Of a stretch of DNA of 64,000 nt, positions 45,164-57,196 are shown piece by piece; positions within the stretch are counted from its first letter, which is position 1; every line of letters starts with the position of its first letter. The stretch is from positions 17,706,922 to 17,770,921 of the forward strand of contig NC_092678.1 of assembly GCF_964355755.1 (NCBI RefSeq), read 5' to 3'. This DNA is from Antedon mediterranea (lineage: Eukaryota; Echinodermata; Crinoidea; Comatulida; Antedonidae). The notes beneath the pieces are model-generated. The model did not search any database. It saw only the letters and a program-made list of their open reading frames with translations, and had not been told where the DNA came from. The translations under genes and the position numbers were made by a program.

Positions 45164-46678
45164 CTGGAAATCGTGAAAAAATGCATTAAATAAGTATATA
45201 AATACAGTACCAAAGGATAGTACGGTAAAAAAAAATTATTTTTTAAATTTGTAAATACAAAAAAATATAACAACAAATATCTTATTGTGCAAACAGAGGC
45301 CAAAAAAAGCTTATGTCTATTAGGCGTGTCACTCCAGCAGTGAAAACATTACAGGGTAGGCCTATATACAAGGACATAAAAATGTTTGTTTAATGTTACT
45401 TTAGCTCGTATTATCATTAGTTGCATGTTTTAGCTGTTTTTCTTTAACTGCTTTTACATGATATAACTATGTTTTATCTAGATTTACTGTAAATATGTTG
45501 TAATTTCTTTAATATCTACGATACAATACAACCGTTAAATGACGATGATCCATGTATTCTGCTATGTTTTTATTTTTCATTATGGCCGCCGATATTGCTA
45601 CAGTAACTGAATTAAATAGTCTTGAGTTCGCATAAACAATGTCAAAATAGAAAAAATCAAAAAGAGCAAAACGAAAGATATTACATTTGATCGTATTACA
45701 CATGAAACAGACATATTCCGTAGAAGTATTAATTCCTACAATAAAATAATTGTTTTTATGAGGCATAGCGTTAAACTGACGTTTTCATGAGAGGAAGATA
45801 TAAAATATTTGTTCCTCGTGCACAATAAGCTTATTACAACACTATTACACTAAAGCATAAAGTTACACTTAACTGTGCCTTAACACCGTTTAATAGTTCA
45901 ACCGATACAACATTCTGATTTGTCCAAATTTCTTTTTAAAAAAATCTGACAAATATAAACATGAAGAAATAAAAAGCAATGTCATTAATATACATCAGAC
46001 TTAAGAATAATGACATCAATTTTCGATAATCATAAGGACGAGTTCTCGAATGATTCTCTCATTTGTGCCGATGGAATTGATATTTCCTAAGTTTACCTAA
46101 CTACGAAGGAATAGATGCCTCAAATAATAACGTTTTCATGAGAGGAAGATATATAACATTTGTTCCCCGTCAACACTATTTCAAATCCCATGAATCGAAA
46201 CAATATGTCGAGTGTGTCTATTCCTTCTTGTTCTTATTCCTCTTGAGAGGAAGATATATAACATTTGTTCCGCGTGCAAAATAAGCTTATAACACTATTG
46301 TAGATTATACGTGAATCGAAACAATTATGTTGAGTGTGCCTATTCCTTCTTGTTTTACTGTGGACAACCGCATAGAGAAACTTTAACATTAACGCCATGC
46401 GTCTGGATTGTCTGTGATTTTAAACGATTGTCAATGCTATCTCGACATATGACAATTATTTCTATTTAGTAATACAGAATCTCAAATGTATCACATGTGG
46501 TTCTTGTATCATTAGGTTAAGAATAAACATTTATAATAATTATATAATTTCTCATTTAATAAAACATACCAGTTATACAACAAACTACGTACAGGAGCTC
46601 GAGCTTGTGTTAAATTAGTACATATTTTTTATCATTTATATTATGAATACATTAATCATAATGTTTAATGATGCTGTA

Positions 46679-47330
46679 ATATCGAATGTTAATGTTACTG
46701 GAGAAATCGAGATAGAATACCGATAATCAGGTGTGTTAGACCAGAATACGTTACTCCTGCTTAAAATGGAGGTCTTTGCTTTCACCACGTTCTGAAATGT
46801 GCCTGTAAGATTATGTTAGGCAAAAACAATACCGTGTATACCTAATAGCGGCCTGGTGAGACCTATGTATTGCCTTCGCTAAATCCTTTCTTAAACTTGT
46901 TCCCACTTATACCTTTTAGAGGAATGTTATCCATAGATATAACCCTAATATACTGCTGATTGGATTCCTCATTTCATAATTGTAACACAGTGTGTCATAA
47001 GAACTGTTCGTTATACCATGGTAGTATGTGGTGCAATTAATTAAAGAATTATATGATTTGTAAATAGTTTACACAAAGTGCAACACAGTGTGACGTATTA
47101 TCTGCTACAATATCTAATGATTACACATTTTTAATAATTATGTAATTTCTCATTTAATAAAACACTTTTAATAAAAAATTACCGTATTAAACGTAGAAAT
47201 CAACGTATAAAAACAATAAGTATATACAGTACCAACGGAAATTACGATAATAAAGTATCTATTTTATTAATTTCGGAATACAAAAAAAAAATAACAAAAA
47301 AATATCTATATTGTGCCAACAGAGGCCAAA
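46679..47330. repeat. Diverged spacer between A1 and A2
   Basis: Aligns with 31158-31809 and with 62200-62850, but differs from both at many sites and has its own private changes (GCTGTAATATCG, TTACTCCTGC, TTTCACCACG, AATAGCGGCCTGGTGAG). It is therefore not a simple join of the two flanks. Confidence 0.7.
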
Positions 47331-47472
47331 AAGACTTATGTCCAATTAGGCGTGTCACTCTGACAGTGAAACAATTACAAGGTATAATTGATATAATACT
47401 AATGTAATGTTACTTTATCTCGTATTATCATTATTTGCATGTTTTAGCTGTTTTTCATTAACTGTCTTTGCA

Positions 47473-47729
47473 ACCATCCTCTTCATAAGGATATTATCGG
47501 CTCCGTTATCGTTAGAAGTGGTAGGATGAGGACGGTGAATGCGCAGACGGACCGTTACAAGTACTCGTTCTACCCAGCTGGGATAAGGCATTATAACAAA
47601 ACATTTGTTAGATAGTCCTCGTTATATTTATATTTATTTTAGGCAAGCCAATGTTTATGAGCACTGTAATTTCCATTATTATTTTGGACAATAAATGAAT
47701 CTGTATCTGTATCTGTATCTGTATCTGTA
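47473..47729 (+). mobile_element. LINE 3' end with (TGTATC)n tail, A2 copy
   Basis: Identical by eye to 31952-32208, including the repeat count of the tail. Confidence 0.65.
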
Positions 47730-47922
47730 TAATTACAATGTTTTATCTAGATTAACTGTAATCATGTTGTACTTTCCATATCATATGATTTCTCGTATTA
47801 TCATTATTTGCATGTTTTAGCTGTTTTTCATATGATTTCTAGATGTATTTCAATATCTACTATACAATACAACCGTTAAATGACGATGATCCATGTATTC
47901 TGCTATATTTTTATTTTTCATT

Positions 47923-48069
47923 ATGGCCGCCGATGGTGCTACAGTAACTGAATTAAAGAGACAAAACAATGCCAAAATAGAAAAACTCAAAAAGAGCAAA
48001 AAGAAAGATATTACATTTGAACGTATTAAGCATGAAACAGACATATTTCATAGAAGTATTAATTCCTAA
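47923..48069 (+). CDS. 48-codon ORF, A2 copy
   Basis: Same frame and sequence as at 32402-32548; function unknown. Confidence 0.3.
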   Translation: MAADGATVTELKRQNNAKIEKLKKSKKKDITFERIKHETDIFHRSINS

Positions 48070-50310
48070 AACAAAATAATTGTTTTTATGTTTAACTCTA
48101 TGCCTAATAGAGTTAAACTGACGTTTTTATGAGATGAAGATATATACTATTTGTTCCACGTGTACAATAAGCTTATAAAACTATTGCAGATTATACGTGA
48201 ATCGGACCGGTGACGAGTCGGTGACAAACCGAACGGATCATCCAGGAGTTCTGAAACGTCTGGCCAAGTGCGCTCTCTTTGCGCAGTATTATACGGAGGC
48301 GTGTCTATTTTTGTTTTCGTATCTAATTTTGGCTTTAAAAACATGTCAGCCCAAAATAATCGCTACCCCTGGATCCGCCCCGTCGGAATATTGTCGATAT
48401 AAAATGATGGAGGTTCAGACGTTCTGTGGTAGGCCTACATTTAAATTGTATTATTTGTATTCCCTCTTTAAACTTCATCTTAATTTCAATAAAATAATAT
48501 CAATTAAGTAATATTGTTTACTTAGAAGTGTGCCAGTTATTCAGCACTGAAGAAAACAAAATCAGAAAAATGTAAACACATGTTACCAGGTTTTTTTAAA
48601 ACATTAATAAAGCTAAGTGTGTTAATTAATGACATGTAAAGAACATTTTAGCATGAGGAAGTGAAAATATGGAGGGAAAGAAAACATAAAGTGTAGACAC
48701 ATATATCACCTCACAAGCAATCTATTGCTGACCCAGTGTGAAGCCAGAAATCAAGAGTTGTTCCTGCTCCCCAATTATTGTGGTCTCTTTATTTATAAAA
48801 CTTGAAAAGCAGAAAAAAGAGGAGGAGGTGTATGTTTGTTTGTTGGCAGTCTATAACGCTGGTTCAGATTTTAAGTTAAGTTTATCTTACGGACGGATAA
48901 CGCTAATAATGTACGTACCACCACATTAGGTAACCGATGCGCCCTCATTATGACGTTTTTTATAAGAGAAATTTACAAACCATGTGTTGCGCGTGCGAAT
49001 AAAGAACAAGTGCAGCTATTCCACCTTACGGAGGGAAAGATAACCAATGCCTCTCATAATAACATTATTTTTCATTTTAATAATATTTACTAATAATGTT
49101 AATAACAACTAGATTTGAACTCGTAACTATGGACGAGTTTGGTTATCCGCAGCGAAAATGCCACGTGTACGTCATACTTTAGAATATTGCGCACAGAAAA
49201 ACGATTATGCCATTGAAAAAATGTTAGTGTGCTCTCTATTATATGTCACGTCTAAGTATATAGAGTATACACTATATATCTGTATACGTACTACATACAG
49301 TGCAGAATAGGTGAAAATACCGGGACCCGCATTTTCATCCAATTTTTACCATGATGATGTCTTCAAAATGAAACACGTAGATAGCAATTTTGGAAGGAAA
49401 TTATCCGAGCAACAACATATCAACGTGTTGAATAAATTTGGATACGTAGAATACGGAAGCGCGCTCTTTTAAATGTCATGAACTATGACGCCAAATATGA
49501 AATGACTACTGTTATAATTGAACTGGCCATATGATGACGTCACAACATTCGATTCGCATAATTTGTACATGAATTCATATTGTACAATTCAACAGCTTCC
49601 AGAAAACGTTTTAATCATGAGTATCACTTTTTATTCTGAGGAGCTATAATAAATTTAAATTTATTGGAATGATGAAAAAAAGTAACCAAAGTTATTCACG
49701 CTTTTGAACATGATGAAGTCATAACAATTTTAAAAATGGTAAATCATGCGAAAGATAATTGATTGACTTAGACAATATAAACATATGGGGGAAAATGGAA
49801 TATGGATAAGTGGAGATGCGCTCTATTAAATGTGATGAGCTATGACAAAAGAGACAAAAATCCTATATTTTATATTCGAGTGGCCATACGATGACGTCAC
49901 AATGTCTAGTTAGCCATATTGATACATGATCCGATATCAACAACTCATCTACTTCCAGAATATGTAAAAAAAAAACTTCACCATGTAGTTTAGAAACTAT
50001 GACTGTTTAAAAAAAGTCATCATTTTGACGATTTTTTTTACTTTTTCATAAAAAACGGGCGCAAATTGTCCAATTCGACGTGCTCGTATGACGTGATTTT
50101 AATTCGAAATTATTTGAAAGCTGGGAAAATTACTAGAAAAGGCTGGAAAAACATAAATCACGCGAAAAAAATAACATTTACTAATAATGATAATAATAAT
50201 TATAGGAATAGGGCAAAGGGTAAAACATAAAATGATGTGACAATAAGTGTGGTTATATTACAACGAAAATATACTATTTTCAAAAGTATGATAAACAAGA
50301 GCAAACACTC

Positions 50311-50382
50311 AGTTCTGTCAATGATGTCAAAACATCAAACACATTTGCTGTTAATGTAGTTATTTGGTTATTGTACAAGTAC
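50311..50382 (-). pseudogene. LRR exon with lost donor, A2 copy
   Basis: Same 2-base donor deletion as at 34790-34861, so the damage predates the large duplication. Confidence 0.65.
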
Positions 50383-51927
50383 CTGAAAACCGTGAAAAAA
50401 TTCAATAAAGAAGTACAGTATATATACAGTACCAAAGAATAGTACGATAAAAATTATCTATTTATTAATTTAGAAATACTTTCCATATCATATGATTTCT
50501 GGATGTAGATGTGTTCTGCTATATTTTTACGTTTGATATAACATGATAGAGGTTCAGACGTTCTGTGGTATATTTATTATTGTTTTATTTGTATGTTCCC
50601 GGTAAACTTCATCTTAATTTCAAATATAATATTATCAATAAAGTAATATTGTTTACTTAAGCGTGGTTCCCACTAGAACGCAACGCAACGTATCGACGCA
50701 AACTGCTGTATTGCGTAATCACAAGTGGGAACCGACGACGCTACAATAGACAGGTTCCATTTCTCAAAAAACGGCCTAGAAAACGGATCAAGAAGCATTT
50801 TTGGGTAGAAGCTGGGATCCACTTGATTTAGGATATTTCGACCTCGCTGATTACGAATATGGCGGATCCCAAGCGAAATTCGGCCATCTAAGCCCTTAAT
50901 TTGCATAATTAAAAATGGCGGCCATTTTTTATAATTACCCTATATCTCGAGAACCACTAGTCACAGGTAATTAATTTTGGTCTCAAAATGTTTTAAATAT
51001 ATGTTTTTATATTCACTTTAATGACACATTTTCTCAAAAAATGGATGCAAGTCTTATTTATGCCATTTTGACCTTTGACCTTGATATATATTTATTATAA
51101 TGAAATGTTTTTACAAAAAATGGCCGATTCTACAACTATTGACCTTTGAACTATTAGTCAAATATAATAATATAATAATAATAAAACTTTGAAAATTGTG
51201 GTCTTATGAATTTTGTTTTCTTTTTAAATTGTTTAAAACATGTGTGTTTCTATCTAATGGCATATTTTGTACAAGAATGGCCGATAGTATGGTTATTGAC
51301 CTTTAAACTACAGCATAGGCCTACTGTATACTAAATATAATATAATTGCATAACTATGAAATTATTTATACACAATAATAATTAGTAAAATTATAAAATT
51401 CACTGCCATCAAATATGATGTGTTATGATTTATATAGATTAAAAAAAAATTGAACACGCAAGTTACATTTGTTGAAATTTGAAATTACCTGCCATCAATA
51501 TGATGGAGTATGATTATAGATTTTTTTAAATGTGAACATGTCAGCTACATTTGGAAATTACCTGCCATCAATATGATGGATTATGATTATAGATTTAAAA
51601 AAGAATTTGAACACGTAAGCTACATTTGAAAATTACCTGCCATCAATATGATGGATTATGATTATAGATTTAAAAAAGAATTTGAACACGTCAGCTACAT
51701 TTGGAAATTTGGAAATTTGGAAATTACCTGCCATCAATATGATGGATTATGATTGTATAGTACCTGCCATCAATATGATGGATTATGATTATAGATTTAA
51801 AAAAGAATTTGAACACGTAAGCTACATTTGAAAATTACCTGCCATCAATATTATGGATTATGATTGTATAGATTTAAAAGAAAATGTGAACACGTAAGCT
51901 ACATTTGGAATGAACATGTTAAGGGCA

Positions 51928-53011
51928 TCAGTTAAGATCATTCATGCAAAGGTTTCCGTCATCTTTAGCGTTTTTACAGCGGCATAAAGCTGTACATGGT
52001 AGTTTTGACTTCTTGCACCTACATCTATTGGTTATGCATCGTGTCTTGTATCCACAATAAATCATCTCTAACAAAGCAGTAGGAATAGCTTCATTTTTCA
52101 GAAGCACTGGTTGAAGTTTACCATTAGATAGCTCCCAACCAAAATCTGTTGGTGATGGCAAATGCTGGATTGGCGATACAGCTTTTTTCCATACGAGTGC
52201 TTGGAAGTGTGCTCTTTTTATATGTTGGTGCACTGCATCGCTTGTTGGAGGTAATGCGTCTGGTTTTGTCTGTTTTTTTTAAAGCCCGGACTTCATTGGT
52301 ACTTTTAACTTGACCAACACCGTAAACGTAGCAAATGAATCTTTCCGATTTCATAATAACTTGGTCACTGATAGGTTTTCTCCCAGGTCTTTAATTAGTT
52401 CATAATGTTTTTTTAATACTTCCCATGCCGATGCCTTTGAGTGACCACTTAGATATGAGCAGGGAAGAGTTAAATTACTGTATGTATGTATTAATGTAAT
52501 TGAACTCTTCCCTGGATATGAGGTAGTATCGCATCCACTAATGGTGTGGAATGGAATCAGTGCTTTTGCATAACACTCGGGCAAGGCTTGAAAAATGTTT
52601 TTTATAGATACTTTCTTTTTTGGATGTCCCTGTCATCATCCATTTGGATACCATGCTTTGGTAGTGAGACACTAGAATCACTATTACGTCTGTATCATCC
52701 CTAGAAGCAACTACAACTGTGTCGTATCGGACATTGGCAGCATGACAAGTCTCGTGTCCGATTCTTCATGATCTGCGACCAGAGACAACGTATTATTCGT
52801 GTAGACTTTTGATGATTTAACAACTGATTCTTTCATAAATCCACCAGCTGTGACAATTTCTTTGTCTATAGGAGCTTGACGAATCAACTCCTCTGATAGA
52901 AATCGTGCCAGATCTGCTTTATTATCTTGTAATGCCAAAAAGTTTGGCAGCGGTATTTCACCACTTTCTATAATTCGACGAATTGGTCTCTGTGTTTTGG
53001 TTCATCTTTGT
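51928..53011 (-). pseudogene. Broken HEE-DTR / GCDTTS gene, A2 copy
   Basis: Carries the same frame breaks as 36407-37490 and differs by a few substitutions, for example G to C in PEGYAK (PECYAK). Confidence 0.6.
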
Positions 53012-53081
53012 CTGGTGGTGTCCTTTATCGACAGTTTTAAGTTAGGCATGCCATGTTAAAAAAAACCAAAACCGGGCATTA

Positions 53082-53406
53082 CCTCCAACAAGCGATGCAG
53101 TGCACCAGCATATTAAAAGAGCACACTTCCAAGCACTCGTACTGAAAACAGCTGTATCGCCAATCCAGCATTTGCCATCACCAACAGATTTTGGTTGGGA
53201 GCTATCTAATGGTAAACTTCAACCAGTGCTTCTGAAAAATGAAGCTATTCCTACTGCTTCGTTAGAGATGATTTATTGTGAATGCAAGACACGATGCATA
53301 ACCATATAGATGTAGGTGCAAGAAGTCAAAACTACCATGTACAGCTTTATGCTGCTGTAACCACGCTAAAGATGACGGAAACCTTTGCATGAATGATCAA
53401 AACTGA
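53082..53406 (+). pseudogene. Inverted 3' copy of that gene, A2 copy
   Basis: Matches 37561-37885, including the early stop. Confidence 0.65.
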
Positions 53407-54837
53407 TGCCCTTAACATGTTCATTCCAAATGTAGCTTACGTGTTCACATTTTCTTTCAAACCTATACAATCATAATCCATCATATTGATGGCAGGTAAT
53501 TTCCAAATTTCCAAATGTAACTGACGTGTTCAAATTCTTTTTTAAATCTATAATCATAATCCATCATATTGATGGCAGGTACTATACAATCATAATCCAT
53601 CATATTGATGGCAGGTAATTTCCAAATTCCTGAATGTAGCTGACGTGTTCAAATTCTTTTTTAAATCTACAATCATAATCCATCATATAGATGGCAGGTA
53701 ATTTTCAAATGAAGCTTACGTGTTCAAATTCTTTTTTAAATCTATAATCATAATCCATCATATTGATGGCAGGTAATTTCCAAATGTAGCTGACATGTTC
53801 ACATTTTTAAAAATCTATAATCATACTCCATCTTATTGATGGCAGGTAATTTCAAATTTCAAATTTCAACAAATGTAACTTGCGTGTTCAATTTTTTTTT
53901 TAAATCTATATAAATCATAACACATCATAATAATTTTACTAATTATTATTGTGTATAAAATTTTCATAGTTATGCAATTATATTATATTCAGTATACAGT
54001 AGGCCTATGCTGTAGTTTAAAGGTCAATAACCATACTATCGGCCATTCTTGTACAAAATGTGCCATTAGACTGGATAGAAACACACATGTTTTAAACAAT
54101 TTAAAAAGAAAAAAAAATTCATAAGACCACAATTTTCAAAGTTATATTATTATTATATTATTATATTTGAATAATAGTTCAAAGGTCAATAGTTGTAGAA
54201 TCGGCCATTTTTTGTAAAAACATTTCATTATAATAAATATGAATGTATAGTTTCTGAACAATTTGAGCCCTATTTCGTGTCTCTCCGATTATTGGTTACT
54301 GAGATACGATAAATCAAGGTCAAAGGTCAAAATGTCAGAAATAAGACTTGCATTCATTTTTTGAGAAAATGTGTCATTAAAGTGAATATAAACACATATA
54401 TTTAAAACATTTTGAGACCAAAATTAATTATCTGTGACTAGTGGTTCTCGAGATATAGGGTAATTATAAAAAATGGCCGCCATTTTTAATTATGCAAATT
54501 AAGGGCTTAGATGGCCGAATTTCGCTTGGGATCCGCCATATTCGTAATCAGTGAGGTCGAAATATCCTAAATCAAGTGGATCCCAGCTTCTACCCAAAAA
54601 TGCTTCTTACACCATATTTCAGAGGAAATAGAACTTGTCTACAATGCTGCAAAGCCGCAGGTTTGATTTCACGCAGGTTAGGGAAAACACAATTATCGGA
54701 AGGGCATTTTCTTACGCTGCGTAGGTTGCGTTACGTTGCGTCGCTAGAAGTTAGAAGAGTGCCAGTCATTCAGCACTGAAGAAAACAAAATAAGAAAAAA
54801 TGTAAACACATGTTACCAGGTTTTTTTAAAACATTAA

Positions 54838-56416
54838 AGGGGGATTCTGGGTTTAAAATTGCTTTTAAATATCGTTTATTTATTAAATAAAAAATATTAT
54901 AACAATATAGACATTTCAGAATGAAGAAGTAATAACGAGAAATTAAAAAAATAAAATTTCATATACATTTTAGGGTAAATTCATGAAAAGTCTGTTTTTT
55001 AGCAGCTTAGGGAAGCTCATTAATATTCATGAGATATTCACAAAATCACGTCACCAGTGGATTCCAAACTCGCGACGTCATGTACGTTGTGTTTGTCAAC
55101 TAATTTACATCTCTCTCCCCTGTCAAACGACGACCACCATTGTGATCATTGTGAAATACATTTTTTGTAGATTTTCTAAGCTAGGCCTAAAGTGTAATAA
55201 TAACAGTAGTAGCATTTATTTATTTGACATTTAATGAAATACAAAATTTAGTACAGATACGGAGTCATAAATTATACTATTTTTATACCTCTATAGTACA
55301 GATCGTATTATCGGCTTCACGTACAATACTACTCTAGGCCTAGCCTAATAATAATATGGGCGAGAGCCATTCTGACTAGGGATTCCATGCCACGATGGCT
55401 ACGTTAAAACAATGGGGCCCATGGGCCTAGCTAGCCTACTAGGCCTACTAGACGATTGGCCCATAAATAAAAAAACCCATCCTATCAACCAAACTCCTAA
55501 ACAATCTAAACCTAAAACATTCTACAAAATCGGCTGTAAATATTGAAGCAAAACAAGGTCCGATCGCCGTCCACACGTATGGTGTCCCGATCGTCTAAGT
55601 AGGCCTAAAATAAATAGGTTTAGTTTACTCTCCAAAAAAGCGGATACTCATGCATCAAGCAAGTAGACCAGGTAGTAGGAAGGAGACCTAGCCGATCCGG
55701 CCCAGTTAAAATTGAGCTAGCTAGTGTAGTAGACCCTATGCGAATTGATACTACCAGGCCTTTTACTATAGGCTGCACTACACAAATATTCCAACTCTCT
55801 CATTCGAGCTATATTATCTATACCATTCCGGTAGGTCGAGTCGACCTTCAATCAAATACTGTACATCGTTCATGTTGTGATTATAGACGGGGTATACTCG
55901 ACCCGACCAGTTTGGTATTGTTGTATCTGCTTATCACGTGACGATGCCAGGCATGGGCAGCGGAGAGCACGTGTATCGTCGTCTCGCTCGATCCTCAGCA
56001 GGAATGTACAGTATACGTTACGCTTCATTGATTTTGATTTTTCCCTAAGTCGGTGCGAAAATCGGCAAACGTAAAGTGCAAACATATCTAATTTTTCACT
56101 GTTTTGATGAATTTTCATAAAAAATTGACTTTATAAATGGGAAGACCGACTAAAATTACATCAGATAAGTATAATTTTACAAAAGTAATTGATATGGTTT
56201 ATGATAACGAGTCGTCGGAAGATGGACCATTTCACGAATTTCCTATTTTGTAACCACAGTGTGATTTTGCCGTAGCTGCACTTGTAATCTGGCCTGATTT
56301 CACAGCCTTCGTTCTGCTTCACTGGGCGCTTATATAAATTGAAACTTTTACCGTTCAAGAGACAAACAAATATATTTTACATTTTTTACTATTCATTTTA
56401 AACCCGGAACCCCCCT
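54838..56416. mobile_element. TTAA-flanked DNA transposon, A2 copy
   Basis: Same TTAA flanks and AGGGGG ends as 39317-40895; one substitution seen (C to A, near 56173). Confidence 0.8.
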
Positions 56417-57124
56417 TTAATAAAGCAAAGAGTGTTAATTAATGAGATGTAAAGCACATTTTAGCATGAGGAAGTGAAAATATGGAGGGAGAGAAAACAT
56501 AAAGTGTAGACACAGATATCACCTCACAAGCAATCTATTGCTGACCCAGTGTGAAGGCCGAAATCAAGAGTTGTTCCTGCTCCCCAATTTATTTATAAAA
56601 CTTGAAAAGCAGAAAAAAGATGAGGAGGTGTATGTTTGTTTGTTGCCAGATGCCTATAACGCTGTTTCAGATTTTAAGTTAAGTTTATCTTACGGACGGA
56701 TAACGCTAATAATGTACGTACCACAACATTAGGTAACCGATACGCCCCCATTATGATAAGTGCGAATAAAGAAAAAGTGCTATTCCACTGTACGGAGGGA
56801 TAGCTACCCGATGCCTCTCATAATAATATTATTTTTCATTCAATAACATTTACTAATAATGATAATAATAATTTACTTTAAAACAAACGAATACAAGTAG
56901 GTCTATCACTACACACAATACAACTACATACAGAAGCTTGTGTTAAAATAAAGGTTTATGGATCAATCATAATCAAACAAAAACGGTCATATTATATTAT
57001 TTTAGTTTTGGATGAATATTCTGTCTTTGCAAAGAGTAATGAAATGATGTGACAAAAAGTGTGGTTATCTTACAACGAAAATATATTATTTTCAAAAGTA
57101 TGATAAACAATAGAAAGCACTCAA

Positions 57125-57196
57125 AGTACTGTCAATGATGTCAAACCATCAAACACGTTTTCTGATATTGTAGTTATTTGGTTATCATACAACCAC
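57125..57196 (-). pseudogene. LRR exon with mutated donor, A2 copy
   Basis: Same TTGAGT donor change as 41604-41675; the coding part is identical by eye. Confidence 0.65.

Larger units (their letters stand above)
31810..46678. repeat. Large tandem duplication, copy A1 (14.87 kb)
   Basis: Every position matches copy A2 at +15,521. By reading I found about a dozen substitutions (for example near 32643, 32967, 33861, 36764, 37055, 39169, 40652, 42305, 43045) and no indel, so identity is about 99.9%. It includes LRR exons at 34790, 41604 and 45092, a foldback element, a TTAA element and a LINE fragment. Identity falls abruptly at both ends. Confidence 0.9.
41000..46678. repeat. ~3.47-kb tandem repeat pair, each with one LRR exon
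   Basis: Landmarks recur with a near-constant offset: ACCTCACA.GCAA-type block near 41001 and 44450; LRR exon 41604 and 45092 (3,488); ATTAGGCGTGTCACTC near 41831 and 45320 (about 3,489); ATGGCCGCCGAT 42119 and 45582 (3,463). Divergence is several percent plus indels, far more than between A1 and A2, so this duplication is older. Confidence 0.75.
50660..54750. mobile_element. Foldback element, A2 copy
   Basis: Same arms, arrays and spacer as at 35139-39229, with substitutions in the spacer gene (near 52285, 52576, 52797) and one near the right end (54690). Confidence 0.8.
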
